Part shown: in pieces, positions 26,556 to 35,856 of the stretch
How positions within the stretch are numbered: position 1 is the stretch's first letter
Layout: each line of letters starts with the position of its first letter
From: Calothrix sp. NIES-4101
GTDB taxonomy: Bacteria > Cyanobacteriota > Cyanobacteriia > Cyanobacteriales > Nostocaceae
NCBI GenBank assembly: GCA_004296455.1
Contig: AP018280.1
Span: forward strand, 4,030,001-4,094,000
DNA length: 64,000 bases
Direction: 5' to 3'
Notes under the pieces: generated by a model
What the model was told of the DNA's origin: nothing
Database searches by the model: none
The model's input: only the letters and a program-made list of their open reading frames with translations
Position numbers and translations under genes: made by a program

Positions 26556-27722
26556 ATGTCTAACGCACCTTTGCCCGCGATCACCGATGATCGGTTTTAT
26601 CTAGAAATTTCTTCACCTCCCGACACTTCAAAACATTCTTACTCAACAGCAGGAGCTTACCAACGTGCCTTCTGTAACCAACAGTGTTTAGATGGAATTT
26701 TAACTTGGTTAAAGGAAGAAATTTCTGCCAACGCCAGAGTTTATCCTAGTAATACAGCATTGCCAAGTATTTGGGAAGTGGTAAATGGCACTGCAATTAC
26801 AGTGGATAACCTGCGACTGGTTTTAGTTCCAACTTTAGCCTTCGATGGGGATGAGTTGCGTGTACCTCAAGAATGGGTTGATATTCCCGAATTTATTGCC
26901 GACTATTACCTGGCAGTTATGCTCAATCCTGACGAAGAGTGGATGACTATTTCTGGCTATACTACCCACCATAAATTAAAAACGATCGCAGCTTACGATG
27001 CTGGAGACAGAACCTACAGTTTGGACTCGGATGATTTAATTCGAGATATTAATGTTCTCTGGGTTTCACGGCAATATTCCCAGGAAAATTTACGCGCAGA
27101 GATTACCGCTTTACCCAACTTGCCCAAAGCTCAAGCAGATAATCTATTACAACGGTTGGGCAACCCAGATATTAAATTTCCCCGCTTGCAAGTCCCGTTT
27201 GCTTTGTGGGGAGCATTATTAGCTCATGGTGGCTGGCGACAATATTTATACGAGTTACGACAAGGGATTACCCAAGAATCAATTCAACAGCGATCGCTGA
27301 CAAAATGGCTACAAGACGGGTTACAAAATGAAGTATCTAATCTTACCCAATTATTGGGTTGGAATCAAAAAATGATACGTTTGCGTACCGGAATGCGGGG
27401 AAACGCACCAATTCTCGGTTTCTCGCGACAATTACAAATTGCTGGCAATCCTTACGAATTATGTGTTTTTCCTTTCGGAAATCCAGAATCCCAAGCTTGG
27501 CGATTTGAACTGCGAAGCATTGTTGTGGGAAATCATATTCCTATTGGTTTTAAATTGAGATTATTAACGGAAGACTTACAATCTTTTGAGAATAATGAAG
27601 ATATCGTGATCGCAGCAGTAGATTCATTATATGTTGATGTCATTGTTGAGCCAGGGGAAGGTATTGTTTGGGAAACAGAGCCTTTAGCAGAAGAATGCGA
27701 TCGAGAAATTTTGCGGTTTTAG
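26556..27722 (+). CDS. DUF1822 family protein (module 2)
   Basis: About 388 residues from the ATG at 26556; the frame extends a little further upstream, but MSNAPLPAITDDRFYLEI is the natural start. It has the DUF1822 pattern: an AYQRAFCNQQCLDGILTWLKEE helix, a SIWEVVNGTAITVDNLRLVLVPT core, VPQEWVDIPEFIADYYLAVMLNPDEEWMTISGYTTH, and a late FGNPESQAWRFELRSIVVGNHIPIGFKLRLLTEDLQSFENNEDI beta domain. It lies 42 bp after the sigma-like gene and 50 bp before the haemagglutinin-like gene, so one operon is likely. The function of the family is unknown; co-occurrence suggests a partner of the sigma-like factor. Confidence 0.88.
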   Translation: MSNAPLPAITDDRFYLEISSPPDTSKHSYSTAGAYQRAFCNQQCLDGILTWLKEEISANARVYPSNTALPSIWEVVNGTAITVDNLRLVLVPTLAFDGDELRVPQEWVDIPEFIADYYLAVMLNPDEEWMTISGYTTHHKLKTIAAYDAGDRTYSLDSDDLIRDINVLWVSRQYSQENLRAEITALPNLPKAQADNLLQRLGNPDIKFPRLQVPFALWGALLAHGGWRQYLYELRQGITQESIQQRSLTKWLQDGLQNEVSNLTQLLGWNQKMIRLRTGMRGNAPILGFSRQLQIAGNPYELCVFPFGNPESQAWRFELRSIVVGNHIPIGFKLRLLTEDLQSFENNEDIVIAAVDSLYVDVIVEPGEGIVWETEPLAEECDREILRF

Positions 27723-27772
27723 TGCAAGCGAACTAGGTGTGGCAAAAGTTGGAAGAGATTGAGGAGTTATCT

Positions 27773-30700
27773 ATGGGGAGAAGTCGGCTAATTTTTCTGT
27801 CAAGATTTTTGGCGATCGCTGTTTCCTTCGTACAATCTAGTAGTACTCAAGTCTGCGCGCAAAATATTACCCTAGATGGGTCATTAGGAACAACAGGAAC
27901 CTTAACAGGCACTAATTACACAATTCCTCAATCAGTGGGGCAGACTGTTGGTAATAACTTATTTCATAGTTTTGGCAAGTTTAATCTTAATAGTAACGAA
28001 GCAGCAATATTTCAAAGCAATCCCAATATTGAAAATGTTCTCTCTCGTGTCACTGGTGGAAATCAATCTTTCATTGATGGATTGATTCGGACTAATAGCG
28101 GGGTAAATCTTTTTTTAATCAATCCCAGTGGGATTATATTTGGACAAAATGCGCGGTTAGACGTGGGTGGTTCCTTTATCGCGAGTACAGCGAACAGTTT
28201 GAAGTTTGACGATCAGAGTGAATTTAGTACAATTAATCCGCAACAGATGTCTTTGCTAAGTATTCAAGTTCCCATTGGCTTGCAATATGGCAAAAATCAA
28301 CCAGCAGAAATTACGCTCCAAGGACAAACTGATTCTGAACTAAGGGTTGCTTCAGGAAGCAGTTTAATTTTTGCTGGAGGAAAAATTGACATTAACCAAT
28401 TTAAATTATTTGCTCCTGGTGGACGAATTGAACTGGTAGGATTAGCAAGTGAAGGGGCAGTTGATGTCAAGGTTAATGGAACTGATGTGAGCTTGAGTCT
28501 TCCTGATAAGATAGCGCGAGCCGATGTTTCACTAAATAATGCCGAACTTAATACAACTGCTGATGGCGGTGGAGACATCAAAATTGACGCTCGTAACTTA
28601 GATTCATTAAAAAGCTTTATAAGCAGTCAAACTAATGGTATCGGAGACGGTGGGAATATATTGTTGCAAAGTACTGGCTCTATATCTTTTCGCGAAGGTG
28701 GCGTTGCTAGTGTTACTCGTGGAGAGGGAAACTCAGGCAATATTTCATTGAAAGCAAACGGCTCTATCTCTTTTGGTGCAAGCAGTATTTCTACTAGCAG
28801 TACTTCTGGCTTGGGAGATGCTGGAAATATTTCACTAAAGGCAAATGATTCTATTTCTTTTGTAGATGGTGGTGGTATTTATAGTGATATTGCTTATGGT
28901 TGGGGTGTTGGTGGTGGGATATCCTTAGAAGCAGGAAACTCAATTTTAATTACTAAAGAAGTCACATTTGATAGCGAAGCAATTAGCGAGCGAGGTGACG
29001 CAGGAAATATTTCTTTTAAGGCAGGAGACTTGATAGTTGTTAGCGATAGAAGTGCTATATACACCACCTCTGGTGGCAAAGGGGATGCTGGTAAAATTAG
29101 TGTCCAGGCACCTTATTTTTCACTGCTTAATGGTTCTGCGCTAGTTTCCACAACCTCTGCTGAAGGGAAAGGAGGTGATATTGAAATTAATGTACCTAAT
29201 GCTGTTAATATTTCTGGACTCTATCCTATCCCTGTTTACCCTGATGATACCTTACTGGCATATAGTAGTATACGAAGTAATGCTAGCTCTGGAGCTACTA
29301 CTAAAGCGGGTGATATCAGAATTACAACGAAGACCTTGCAATTATCAGATGCAGCCGTTGTAAATGCTGGAACTAGCGGTAGTGCGATGGGTGGTAATAT
29401 TAATTTTGATACCCAGACAATAAAGATTATGGGCGGTGCCAAGTTGTTAACATCTACCTTTGGCTTTGATAGAGGTAATGCAGGTACCATCACAGTCAAT
29501 GCCAGTGAAAAAATTGATATTTTAGGCAGCGATCCAAACTTTTTTGAACAAAAGCAACAGAGAATATCCTATTTGTCTAGCTTCGATGAGCAAATCAGTC
29601 CCGCCAGTGGACTATTTTCCAACGCGACACCTGATTCTAATGGCAATGGTGGCACTATTCATCTGAATACCCCTGTTCTGTTGCTGGCTTATGGAGCGCA
29701 GGTTGTTACCAGCACAGTAGGAAGTGGGAAAGCTGGAGACATCTACCTTGGTAGTCCTGATAAACCTATTAATCAAATTACTATATCAGGAACAAACACG
29801 GGTCTTTTTGCCAGTACTCAAGCTTCAGCTATTACCCTACCGCTAAAATTTACAACAGTTGACGAAGTAGGCGATGCTGGACAATTACCCAGCACGGCTC
29901 AAACTATTCCCATCGTTCCTGGAATTTTTGTTGAAAAAATTTCTGGTAGTCTTGATAGTACCAACGATGTAGACCTGTATCAGATTGAATTGCAGGGAAA
30001 TCAAACTTTTTCAGCGTCAACAACGTTTCTCTCTCAAGTAAGCGATACTCGTCTGTTCCTTTTTGATAGCAATGGTTTTGGTGTATATGCTAACGATGAT
30101 ACAAGTATTCTATTGCAATCATCCCTACCATCCAAGAATCCGTTGACCCCTAAAAATCCTGGAACTTACTATCTAGCTGTTAGCCAATACCCTGTAACTG
30201 CTGTTAGTAATGGCGGTGAAATCTTTAGTTTTCTTACTCCCACAGAAATTAGGGGTACCACGGTAAAAGGGGGAAGTTTACCCTTAAGTGGCTGGGATGG
30301 TAACGGCGTTGAGCAAAATACATACACTATTTTACTTAGTGGACTTAATGCTGTGCCGCAAATTTTATCGGGTGGAGAGGGTGGTAATATTACTGTTCAT
30401 GCAGACTCTCTTACAGTTAAAGACAGCGCTCAATTAACAGCAAGTACCGGTGGTAGTGCGAAAGCTGGAAATATTCAAGTAAATGTCAATAGCTTAAATA
30501 TTTCTGGTGGTGGGCGATTACTTAGTAACAGTTCTAGTAATGGACAAGCAGGCAATATCACCATTAATGCAGCTAATAATATGAATCTATCAGAACCAGG
30601 TAGTGGTTTATATGCCAACACTACTTTGGGTTCGATTGGCAACGGTGGTAATATCTTCATTGACCCTAGAATTCTAAGCATTCAAGATGGTGCAAAAATC

Positions 30701-31516
30701 GCCGTCGATAGTCAAGGACAAGGAAATGGCGGCAGCATTGAAATCGCAGCAGGTACCCTTACGCTTAATAATGGAAGTATTACCGCCGAAACTCGCAGTA
30801 GTAAGGGTGGTAATATCACCTTAAACTTGCAAGAGTTATTATTGCTACGCAACCACAGTAAAATTTCTACAACAGCCGGTAACAATCAATTTGGCGGCGA
30901 TGGTGGTAACATCAATATCAATTCAAGATTTATTGTTGCAGTTCCCTCAGAAGACAGCGATATTACCGCAAAAGCTTTCAATGGCAAGGGCGGTAATGTC
31001 ACAATTACAAGAAGAAATCAAGGTATTTTTGGTATTGCAGCGCGTTCTCAAGAATCACCCACTACTAGCGATATCACGGCTAGTTCTGAAAATGGAGCAC
31101 AGGGACAAGTTTCCATCGAACCACCGGATATAGACCCCAGTCAAGGTTTAATCGAACTACCCACCAATATAGTTGATGTGTCCCAACAAATTGTCCAAGG
31201 TTGTGCTCCCAGAAGGGGACAAACTGCTAGTAGATTTGTCTCCACAGGAAGGGGGGGAATACCAGAAAATCCCTATGAACCACTACGTAAACGTGCAGTT
31301 ATAAATAACTGGATAACGCTTCCAAATAATGAAAATCAACACACAAGGGAAATCAAAGAAGAAATAACAACAAAACCAACTTCAAAAACAATTGTGGAAG
31401 CCCAGGGTTGGATTGTCAATCCTCGTGGAGAAGTCGAGTTAGTTGCCCAAGTTTCTCAATCTCCTGGGGGGAATTTTAATAATTATTCACAGCAATCAAC
31501 ATTCAGTTGCAATTAG
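27773..31516 (+). CDS. Haemagglutination-activity domain secreted protein (TpsA-like) with PPC-like insert
   Basis: About 1247 residues from the ATG at 27773, preceded by GAGGAG. A signal peptide (ending CAQ) leads into the two-partner-secretion domain (ITLDGSLGTTGTLTGTNYTIPQ...NNLFHSFGKFNLN...SGVNLFLINPSGIIFGQNARLDVGGSFIAS). A beta-helical body with many GNI.L...G.I repeats follows. At residues ~710-865 a pre-peptidase C-terminal-like domain (SGSLDSTNDVDLYQIEL...TRLFLFDSNGFGVYANDD...GTYYLAVSQY) is inserted. The C-terminal ~120 residues match the 40116 protein closely. By family it would be exported through a TpsB pore; none is in the window. It is the third gene of module 2. Confidence 0.9.
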   Translation: MGRSRLIFLSRFLAIAVSFVQSSSTQVCAQNITLDGSLGTTGTLTGTNYTIPQSVGQTVGNNLFHSFGKFNLNSNEAAIFQSNPNIENVLSRVTGGNQSFIDGLIRTNSGVNLFLINPSGIIFGQNARLDVGGSFIASTANSLKFDDQSEFSTINPQQMSLLSIQVPIGLQYGKNQPAEITLQGQTDSELRVASGSSLIFAGGKIDINQFKLFAPGGRIELVGLASEGAVDVKVNGTDVSLSLPDKIARADVSLNNAELNTTADGGGDIKIDARNLDSLKSFISSQTNGIGDGGNILLQSTGSISFREGGVASVTRGEGNSGNISLKANGSISFGASSISTSSTSGLGDAGNISLKANDSISFVDGGGIYSDIAYGWGVGGGISLEAGNSILITKEVTFDSEAISERGDAGNISFKAGDLIVVSDRSAIYTTSGGKGDAGKISVQAPYFSLLNGSALVSTTSAEGKGGDIEINVPNAVNISGLYPIPVYPDDTLLAYSSIRSNASSGATTKAGDIRITTKTLQLSDAAVVNAGTSGSAMGGNINFDTQTIKIMGGAKLLTSTFGFDRGNAGTITVNASEKIDILGSDPNFFEQKQQRISYLSSFDEQISPASGLFSNATPDSNGNGGTIHLNTPVLLLAYGAQVVTSTVGSGKAGDIYLGSPDKPINQITISGTNTGLFASTQASAITLPLKFTTVDEVGDAGQLPSTAQTIPIVPGIFVEKISGSLDSTNDVDLYQIELQGNQTFSASTTFLSQVSDTRLFLFDSNGFGVYANDDTSILLQSSLPSKNPLTPKNPGTYYLAVSQYPVTAVSNGGEIFSFLTPTEIRGTTVKGGSLPLSGWDGNGVEQNTYTILLSGLNAVPQILSGGEGGNITVHADSLTVKDSAQLTASTGGSAKAGNIQVNVNSLNISGGGRLLSNSSSNGQAGNITINAANNMNLSEPGSGLYANTTLGSIGNGGNIFIDPRILSIQDGAKIAVDSQGQGNGGSIEIAAGTLTLNNGSITAETRSSKGGNITLNLQELLLLRNHSKISTTAGNNQFGGDGGNININSRFIVAVPSEDSDITAKAFNGKGGNVTITRRNQGIFGIAARSQESPTTSDITASSENGAQGQVSIEPPDIDPSQGLIELPTNIVDVSQQIVQGCAPRRGQTASRFVSTGRGGIPENPYEPLRKRAVINNWITLPNNENQHTREIKEEITTKPTSKTIVEAQGWIVNPRGEVELVAQVSQSPGGNFNNYSQQSTFSCN

Positions 31517-31727
31517 TTGTACGCGATAATAATTTTATCGTTGCCAGATTGCAGCATACCGGTCTTGACCGTTGAGACTATAACCGCTAACGTCTACAGA
31601 ACGATAACCTTGGGCATATATCGCCGATCAAATTGTTCGTTTTTTTTGAAGATTTCCCATAAGCCTTATTTTTAGGGGGTTAATTGGATGTATTTTTTGG
31701 TCACAAAATTTAGTAAAATTGTTTGCA

Positions 31728-32678
31728 TTAAAAGGGCTGGGGTGATATGCCAAATCGACCAAGAAATGTGAGAGTCATGTCCAGTTCTTGCTTCTCTAGA
31801 CTCGATGCATCATGAATAATATTTTCTGTTGGAGCAATGTAGGCTTGATCTGGCTCTAAAGCAATTTTTACTACTGGGTAATCAGGGAAAGTTGCCATAA
31901 ATATAGCGGGCAATTCAACTCCACGATAGTAGCGAGAAGCATTGATCGCTGTAGACAAACCCAACATTTCAAACATCTTCATTAAAGAAAGATTGATAAA
32001 CAGAAAGTAACGTGTTTCCCTACCGATATTAATACAGACCCGATTTTTAGATAAATGTCTGCGTTTGAGTGGAGCTTTTTCCCAACTATCTAAATGCAGA
32101 CCAACACAAGGTTGATTAGGAAGAAATCTAAGCGCATCAACGGTACTGGTGATTAAACCCGATTGATGGCTATGAACACCCAAACATGTGGTGCGCTCCG
32201 GGGTTAGAGTATAATTTTGCAAATAGGAGGAGATATTTTCAATGATCGCTTGATATTTTGTATGCAATGAAACTTTACTAATATTGTCTTCTAAGCGATC
32301 AATATGTAAATTAAGAGTGCCGATTATTTCCCTGAGTGGCTCAATTAAATGATTAGGAATTTGCAACACCCCAATATATTTACCCAAATTCCACTTTCCA
32401 CAACATTTGGGTGACAGCATTAATTGCTCTTTTTCAGCATTAACTATTTTCCATTCTTGCCTGGGAATGAAAGAATTTGGCAAATATCCCTCTTGCACTG
32501 CTATTTCTATCGGTAATACTTTTGTGCCGTTATTGATTTGTAATCTAACCGAAGCGATATCAATCGCTTGTTCGGCAACAATTTTAACATCATCAATTAA
32601 TTGGCTTGTACAATCTATATTGGATTTTGAGAGGTCAAATAGCCCCCTTTCTTTTAGCAGGAAATGATTACTAAGCAT
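31728..32678 (-). CDS. Putative Fe/2OG-oxygenase-like tailoring protein coupled to radical SAM gene
   Basis: A 316-residue protein not recognised with certainty. Residues 193-197 read GLHLD, and a later IIHD places H289, giving an HxD...H set as in non-haem iron oxygenases, with an RxxRYFLFINL strand between them (R220-L230). Whether these bind metal is inference. Its ATG overlaps the radical SAM stop by 8 bp, so translation is coupled and a joint role is very likely. A second modifying enzyme for the candidate peptide encoded upstream (33944-34309) is the simplest reading. Alternative: a dedicated chaperone or binding protein. Confidence 0.55.
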   Translation of the reverse strand: MLSNHFLLKERGLFDLSKSNIDCTSQLIDDVKIVAEQAIDIASVRLQINNGTKVLPIEIAVQEGYLPNSFIPRQEWKIVNAEKEQLMLSPKCCGKWNLGKYIGVLQIPNHLIEPLREIIGTLNLHIDRLEDNISKVSLHTKYQAIIENISSYLQNYTLTPERTTCLGVHSHQSGLITSTVDALRFLPNQPCVGLHLDSWEKAPLKRRHLSKNRVCINIGRETRYFLFINLSLMKMFEMLGLSTAINASRYYRGVELPAIFMATFPDYPVVKIALEPDQAYIAPTENIIHDASSLEKQELDMTLTFLGRFGISPQPF

Positions 32679-33852
32679 GAACTAATACTAAATTGGCGGA
32701 AGAATCAAGATTGAGGCGGTCGAGTGCAATTATATGGCTATGAGGATCGATAATTCCAATTTCGCATAAACGTCGATTAATATACTCTAAAATTCCACGA
32801 TCAACAATACATTGAAGTACACCTCTCTCATCTACAGGGTAATATTCACGACTCCCTTCAGCCATTGGATACCCACTACAACTACCAAAATAGGAACAAT
32901 CACTACAGGTTTGTTCTATACGCCTTTCCGCATCGCGGACAATTTTCCAATGTTTTTCATTATCTATAACTTGAGCTAAAGATGTAATGAAAAGGTTGCC
33001 ATGACTACGATTGGGATCGTAAGCATCAGCGTAACTATAGACTGCCCCATCTGTATTTACTAAGTATATGGATTCCCACTCGCGCTTATCATAAAATGTT
33101 GTTGGAGAATTGGGACTATAATGATTGATGACTTGTTGAATCGCTTCACGAACGGGAGTGATGAATACAAACTCTTCGTCCTCTAACCATAGATCAACAA
33201 TTTGTTTATAAGCTTCTAGAGTATCGTATGCACTAATTTCAAAACCATCATGCTGATTATCAAAAGAGCCTTTAAATAGAGGTAGTATCCTGACACTTAG
33301 ATTCATCGAACGATAAAAATGATAAATATCACTAATCCGATCAATGTTGCGTTTAGTTAAGACAGTAATGCAGCCAAAATCAACTCCTGCATCTGTCAGT
33401 CGATCCATATTTTCCAAGACTCGATTTTGAGATTCTATTCCAGTTTGATAGATTCGTAATCCTCCAAATAAATCTATAGATACTCCTACATTATCAAATC
33501 CTTCGGATAGTAACCTTAACCTCTCTCGATCTAATAAAGTGAGATTTGTTTGCACCCCATTCGTTACACAATCGCAATCACGATCAAAAATTTGATGCTG
33601 AAGATTGAAGGCTTGCCAATAAAAATTTGGATGTTGTAATAATGGTTCACCACCATGCCAAATAAACTCAATATCTACAGGAAAATCTAATTTTTGATAG
33701 TAGCTCGCAATATTTCGGAACATTTGTTCGACTTGTTCTAAAGTGATTGCCTGCTTGTTTCCTAACTCCGCATATTCATAACAATAGCGACAACGTAAAT
33801 TACAATGTTTAGAAGTTTTAATTACAAACTGTACCGATTTTCTTATACTCAT
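32671..33852 (-). CDS. Radical SAM/SPASM peptide maturase
   Basis: A 393-residue protein. The start at 33852 is chosen because GGAG lies seven bases upstream; the longer frame begins with a TTG. The radical SAM cluster motif is C17-x3-C21-x2-C24 (CNLRCRYCYEY). A GGEPLL motif lies in WHGGEPLLQH. The C-terminal SPASM-like region has CSDCSYFGSCSGYPMAEGSREY...LQC, which binds auxiliary Fe-S clusters. The family resembles GrrM/OscB-type and related maturases that cross-link secreted precursor peptides. Upstream lies a small exported protein; downstream, overlapping, a putative second enzyme. The transcription unit starts with a motif-1 site at 34410-34440. Confidence 0.9.
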   Translation of the reverse strand: MSIRKSVQFVIKTSKHCNLRCRYCYEYAELGNKQAITLEQVEQMFRNIASYYQKLDFPVDIEFIWHGGEPLLQHPNFYWQAFNLQHQIFDRDCDCVTNGVQTNLTLLDRERLRLLSEGFDNVGVSIDLFGGLRIYQTGIESQNRVLENMDRLTDAGVDFGCITVLTKRNIDRISDIYHFYRSMNLSVRILPLFKGSFDNQHDGFEISAYDTLEAYKQIVDLWLEDEEFVFITPVREAIQQVINHYSPNSPTTFYDKREWESIYLVNTDGAVYSYADAYDPNRSHGNLFITSLAQVIDNEKHWKIVRDAERRIEQTCSDCSYFGSCSGYPMAEGSREYYPVDERGVLQCIVDRGILEYINRRLCEIGIIDPHSHIIALDRLNLDSSANLVLVHA

Positions 33853-33943
33853 AATATTCTCCAATTATCTTGAATTTTCTTGGGAGTGATGAGGTACCGC
33901 ATAGAGTGCGGTATCTCATCAGATATTGAGATTCAACTAAAGA

Positions 33944-34309
33944 CTAATACTTTTGAATATTGTTGAATTGTTCTACAGCAGAAGGACGGATTTTATATGC
34001 GGGATTAATCCTCTCAAATTCTGTATCTGGTTTTTTGAAATTTACAAATGGAGTTCCTGGTTTAGCCTCTCCAAATTTAGGTAGATTAGGATGGGCATCG
34101 TGAAAATCACCTGGTTTTCCCCCATATACTCCCCCTGGTTGTATGATTCTAATTTTTCTCATCAGTTGAGGATTTTGTTGAATCACAGAACCATGATCAA
34201 TCTGGGTAAGATTTTGTTCTTGGATAGACTGAGCTTTGGCAGATGTAGATATCAAACTAGTAGTAATAGCTAAAATCATTGCAAATGCTAAACGACCATT
34301 TATATTCAT
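33944..34309 (-). CDS. Small exported protein, candidate radical SAM substrate
   Basis: A 121-residue protein with a signal peptide (MNINGRLAFAMILAITTSLISTSAKAQ). The mature part is rich in P, G and N, with a GGVYGGKPG stretch and a series of aromatic triplets spaced through the C-terminal half: FHD, FVN, FKK, FER and FNN. Three-residue aromatic-x-polar units are what known cyclophane-forming radical SAM enzymes act on, and GrrA/OscA-type precursors also carry signal peptides. It is immediately upstream (about 90 bp) of the radical SAM gene. The substrate role is inferred from context and motif; there is no sequence match that I can name. Confidence 0.65.
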   Translation of the reverse strand: MNINGRLAFAMILAITTSLISTSAKAQSIQEQNLTQIDHGSVIQQNPQLMRKIRIIQPGGVYGGKPGDFHDAHPNLPKFGEAKPGTPFVNFKKPDTEFERINPAYKIRPSAVEQFNNIQKY

Positions 34310-34409
34310 GATTTTTGCTCCTGATTATTGATTGTTTCTACGAGAATTTCGACAATAAAGCAGATATAAATAATTACCGTACTTTTAAATGTGAAGTTCT
34401 CTTCTGTTT

Positions 34410-34440
34410 CTCTTTACGACTACTTTTTGGGTTTATGCAC
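34410..34440 (-). promoter_or_regulatory. Bipartite promoter-like motif 1, site B
   Basis: Minus strand GTGCATAA, 12 nt, GTCGTAAAGAG. It lies about 100 nt before the small exported protein that heads the radical SAM unit. Confidence 0.7.
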
Positions 34441-34549
34441 TGAGGTGAAAAATATTTGTGTAATTGCCACAAAATTTGTTGAAAAAGCGATCGCTTTTAT
34501 CAGAGTAATTTTTGGATAAATGCGAACATATTCAAATATTAATTAATAT

Positions 34550-34933
34550 TCATCTAGTATCAACAGATTTTTCGCTCCATTCAGAGCAAGTTGAATGTCC
34601 TAAAAAGCGTGAATTGCAACCTTGAACTTTGATTGTATAGCGACTATTTGGTCGAACATTTTTAAATGTAAAAGAGCCAGAACGGTTTTCCACTTGTTTT
34701 TCTCCACCCCTTACCCGATAGCGGACATTATAAAAGTCCCAATTTTTGATACCATCAAATCGGAAGATTACTTTATCAGTAGATTGATAGGATTCGTTAA
34801 AACATGGTCTATCAGCAGGGCAAAGGTTAACATCGCTAGCCATGACTGGAGATTGAATTGCAACAGTGGTTAATCCTAGTAATAATTGTGTAGCAATTAA
34901 TGCTTTACTGGCTGAGTGAAATTTATCTAACAT
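34550..34933 (-). CDS. Small exported FN3-like protein
   Basis: A 127-residue protein with a signal peptide cut near VMAS-D. The mature region has cysteine pairs (CPADRPC; CNSRFLGHSTC) and a strand pattern (VIFRFDGIKNWDFYNVRYRV...GSFTFKNVRPNSRYTIKVQGCN...CSEWSEKSV) that looks like a single fibronectin type III fold, including the NVRPNSRYTIKVQGC segment. It is a separate transcription unit with its own motif-1 site 47 nt upstream. Role unknown; binding of a carbohydrate or protein at the cell surface is possible. Confidence 0.7.
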   Translation of the reverse strand: MLDKFHSASKALIATQLLLGLTTVAIQSPVMASDVNLCPADRPCFNESYQSTDKVIFRFDGIKNWDFYNVRYRVRGGEKQVENRSGSFTFKNVRPNSRYTIKVQGCNSRFLGHSTCSEWSEKSVDTR

Positions 34934-35417
34934 AGTTGTTCCTCAAATTCCATATTTTTAGGTGAACTTTTTTCTGTTGCTCTTTACGACTGTTTTTTGA
35001 GTTTATGCACTTGGTCGTAAAATTTTTTGATTGTAAAATACGTTTGACAAACCGACAGGATCAATTACAAAAAATGTGTTAGCACTTAGTCTACGGAATG
35101 TTCTAAATAAGTGCGATACCGCCCTTACTCTACCCTTGAGGAACATTTTCGAGGAATGGTCAGCTTGACTAACACATGGATTTTGGGGAATATTGATTAC
35201 ATATGCAACAGTTTTTCAAAAAAACCAGAGCTTATTTTCACGCTTGATATGAGTTGAGAGAATGTGTCTGGCAACGTCTTGAACAACTTAATAAATCAAT
35301 TGTCGTTTCTATTACAGGTTGGGGTTTTATTTTGGATGCTTTATTTGTATCTGGCTTTTCGTGAATTGGTGTTACGTGCCAAATTAAGTAAAGCGAAGAA
35401 TAGGTTTGGTAATAAAG
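34934..35417. other. Intergenic region with motif 1 and no clear gene
   Basis: Carries motif-1 site C near its left end. A plus-strand frame at 35264-35476 with one hydrophobic segment overlaps the end of the 35418 gene and is not convincing. Confidence 0.45.
34980..35010 (-). promoter_or_regulatory. Bipartite promoter-like motif 1, site C
   Basis: Minus strand GTGCATAA, 12 nt, GTCGTAAAGAG, followed by CAACAG. It lies 47 nt before the FN3-like gene. Confidence 0.72.
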
Positions 35418-35801
35418 TTAAGGACCAACACGGGTTACTTTCATACAGCCCTGACCGTCATTATAAACCTGCATAATTGCGTATTGATTTGACTGAACTA
35501 ATAGACTCACATATTGAGCGGCGCTTGCACTGTCGTCACAGATTGTAGTTGGTTCGCCCGCTCTTAATGCTCGATCTGACCAGGTACATTGACCAGGAGA
35601 CAAACCTTGAGTTGCAGCACCACCTCCAGGTTGAAATCTGATTCGTACCCCATTCCCTCCATCATTTCTGATGCTAATTGTACCTCCACCACGACAGGTC
35701 ATCGGATAACTTTGTTGAGCATGTGCACTATTTGCAGCTAGAGTTGTAGCCAAGATTGCAGCAACAGCAGCAGTTTGAGAAAGTCTGGAAAATAACGTCA
35801 T
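35418..35801 (-). CDS. Small exported protein, unknown
   Basis: A 127-residue protein with a textbook signal peptide (AAVAAILATTLAANSAHAQ). The mature part is short strands with four cysteines (TCRGGGTISIRNDGGNGVRIRF, GQCTWSDRALRAGEPTTICDD, GCMKVTRVG). The arrangement suggests a small disulphide-stabilised beta domain. It is the last gene of the run that begins at 39645; the gap to the preceding gene is 55 bp. No function recognised. Confidence 0.7.
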   Translation of the reverse strand: MTLFSRLSQTAAVAAILATTLAANSAHAQQSYPMTCRGGGTISIRNDGGNGVRIRFQPGGGAATQGLSPGQCTWSDRALRAGEPTTICDDSASAAQYVSLLVQSNQYAIMQVYNDGQGCMKVTRVGP

Positions 35802-35856
35802 CTTTTGGCTCCTTATGTGTATTTCAATTAATCAAGAAAAGGCTGTAAAATTCTGC

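Noticed and set aside
35264-35476. 70-codon plus-strand frame with one hydrophobic segment
   Set aside because: Starts at a GTG, has no convincing ribosome site, and overlaps the 3' end of a well-supported gene on the other strand.
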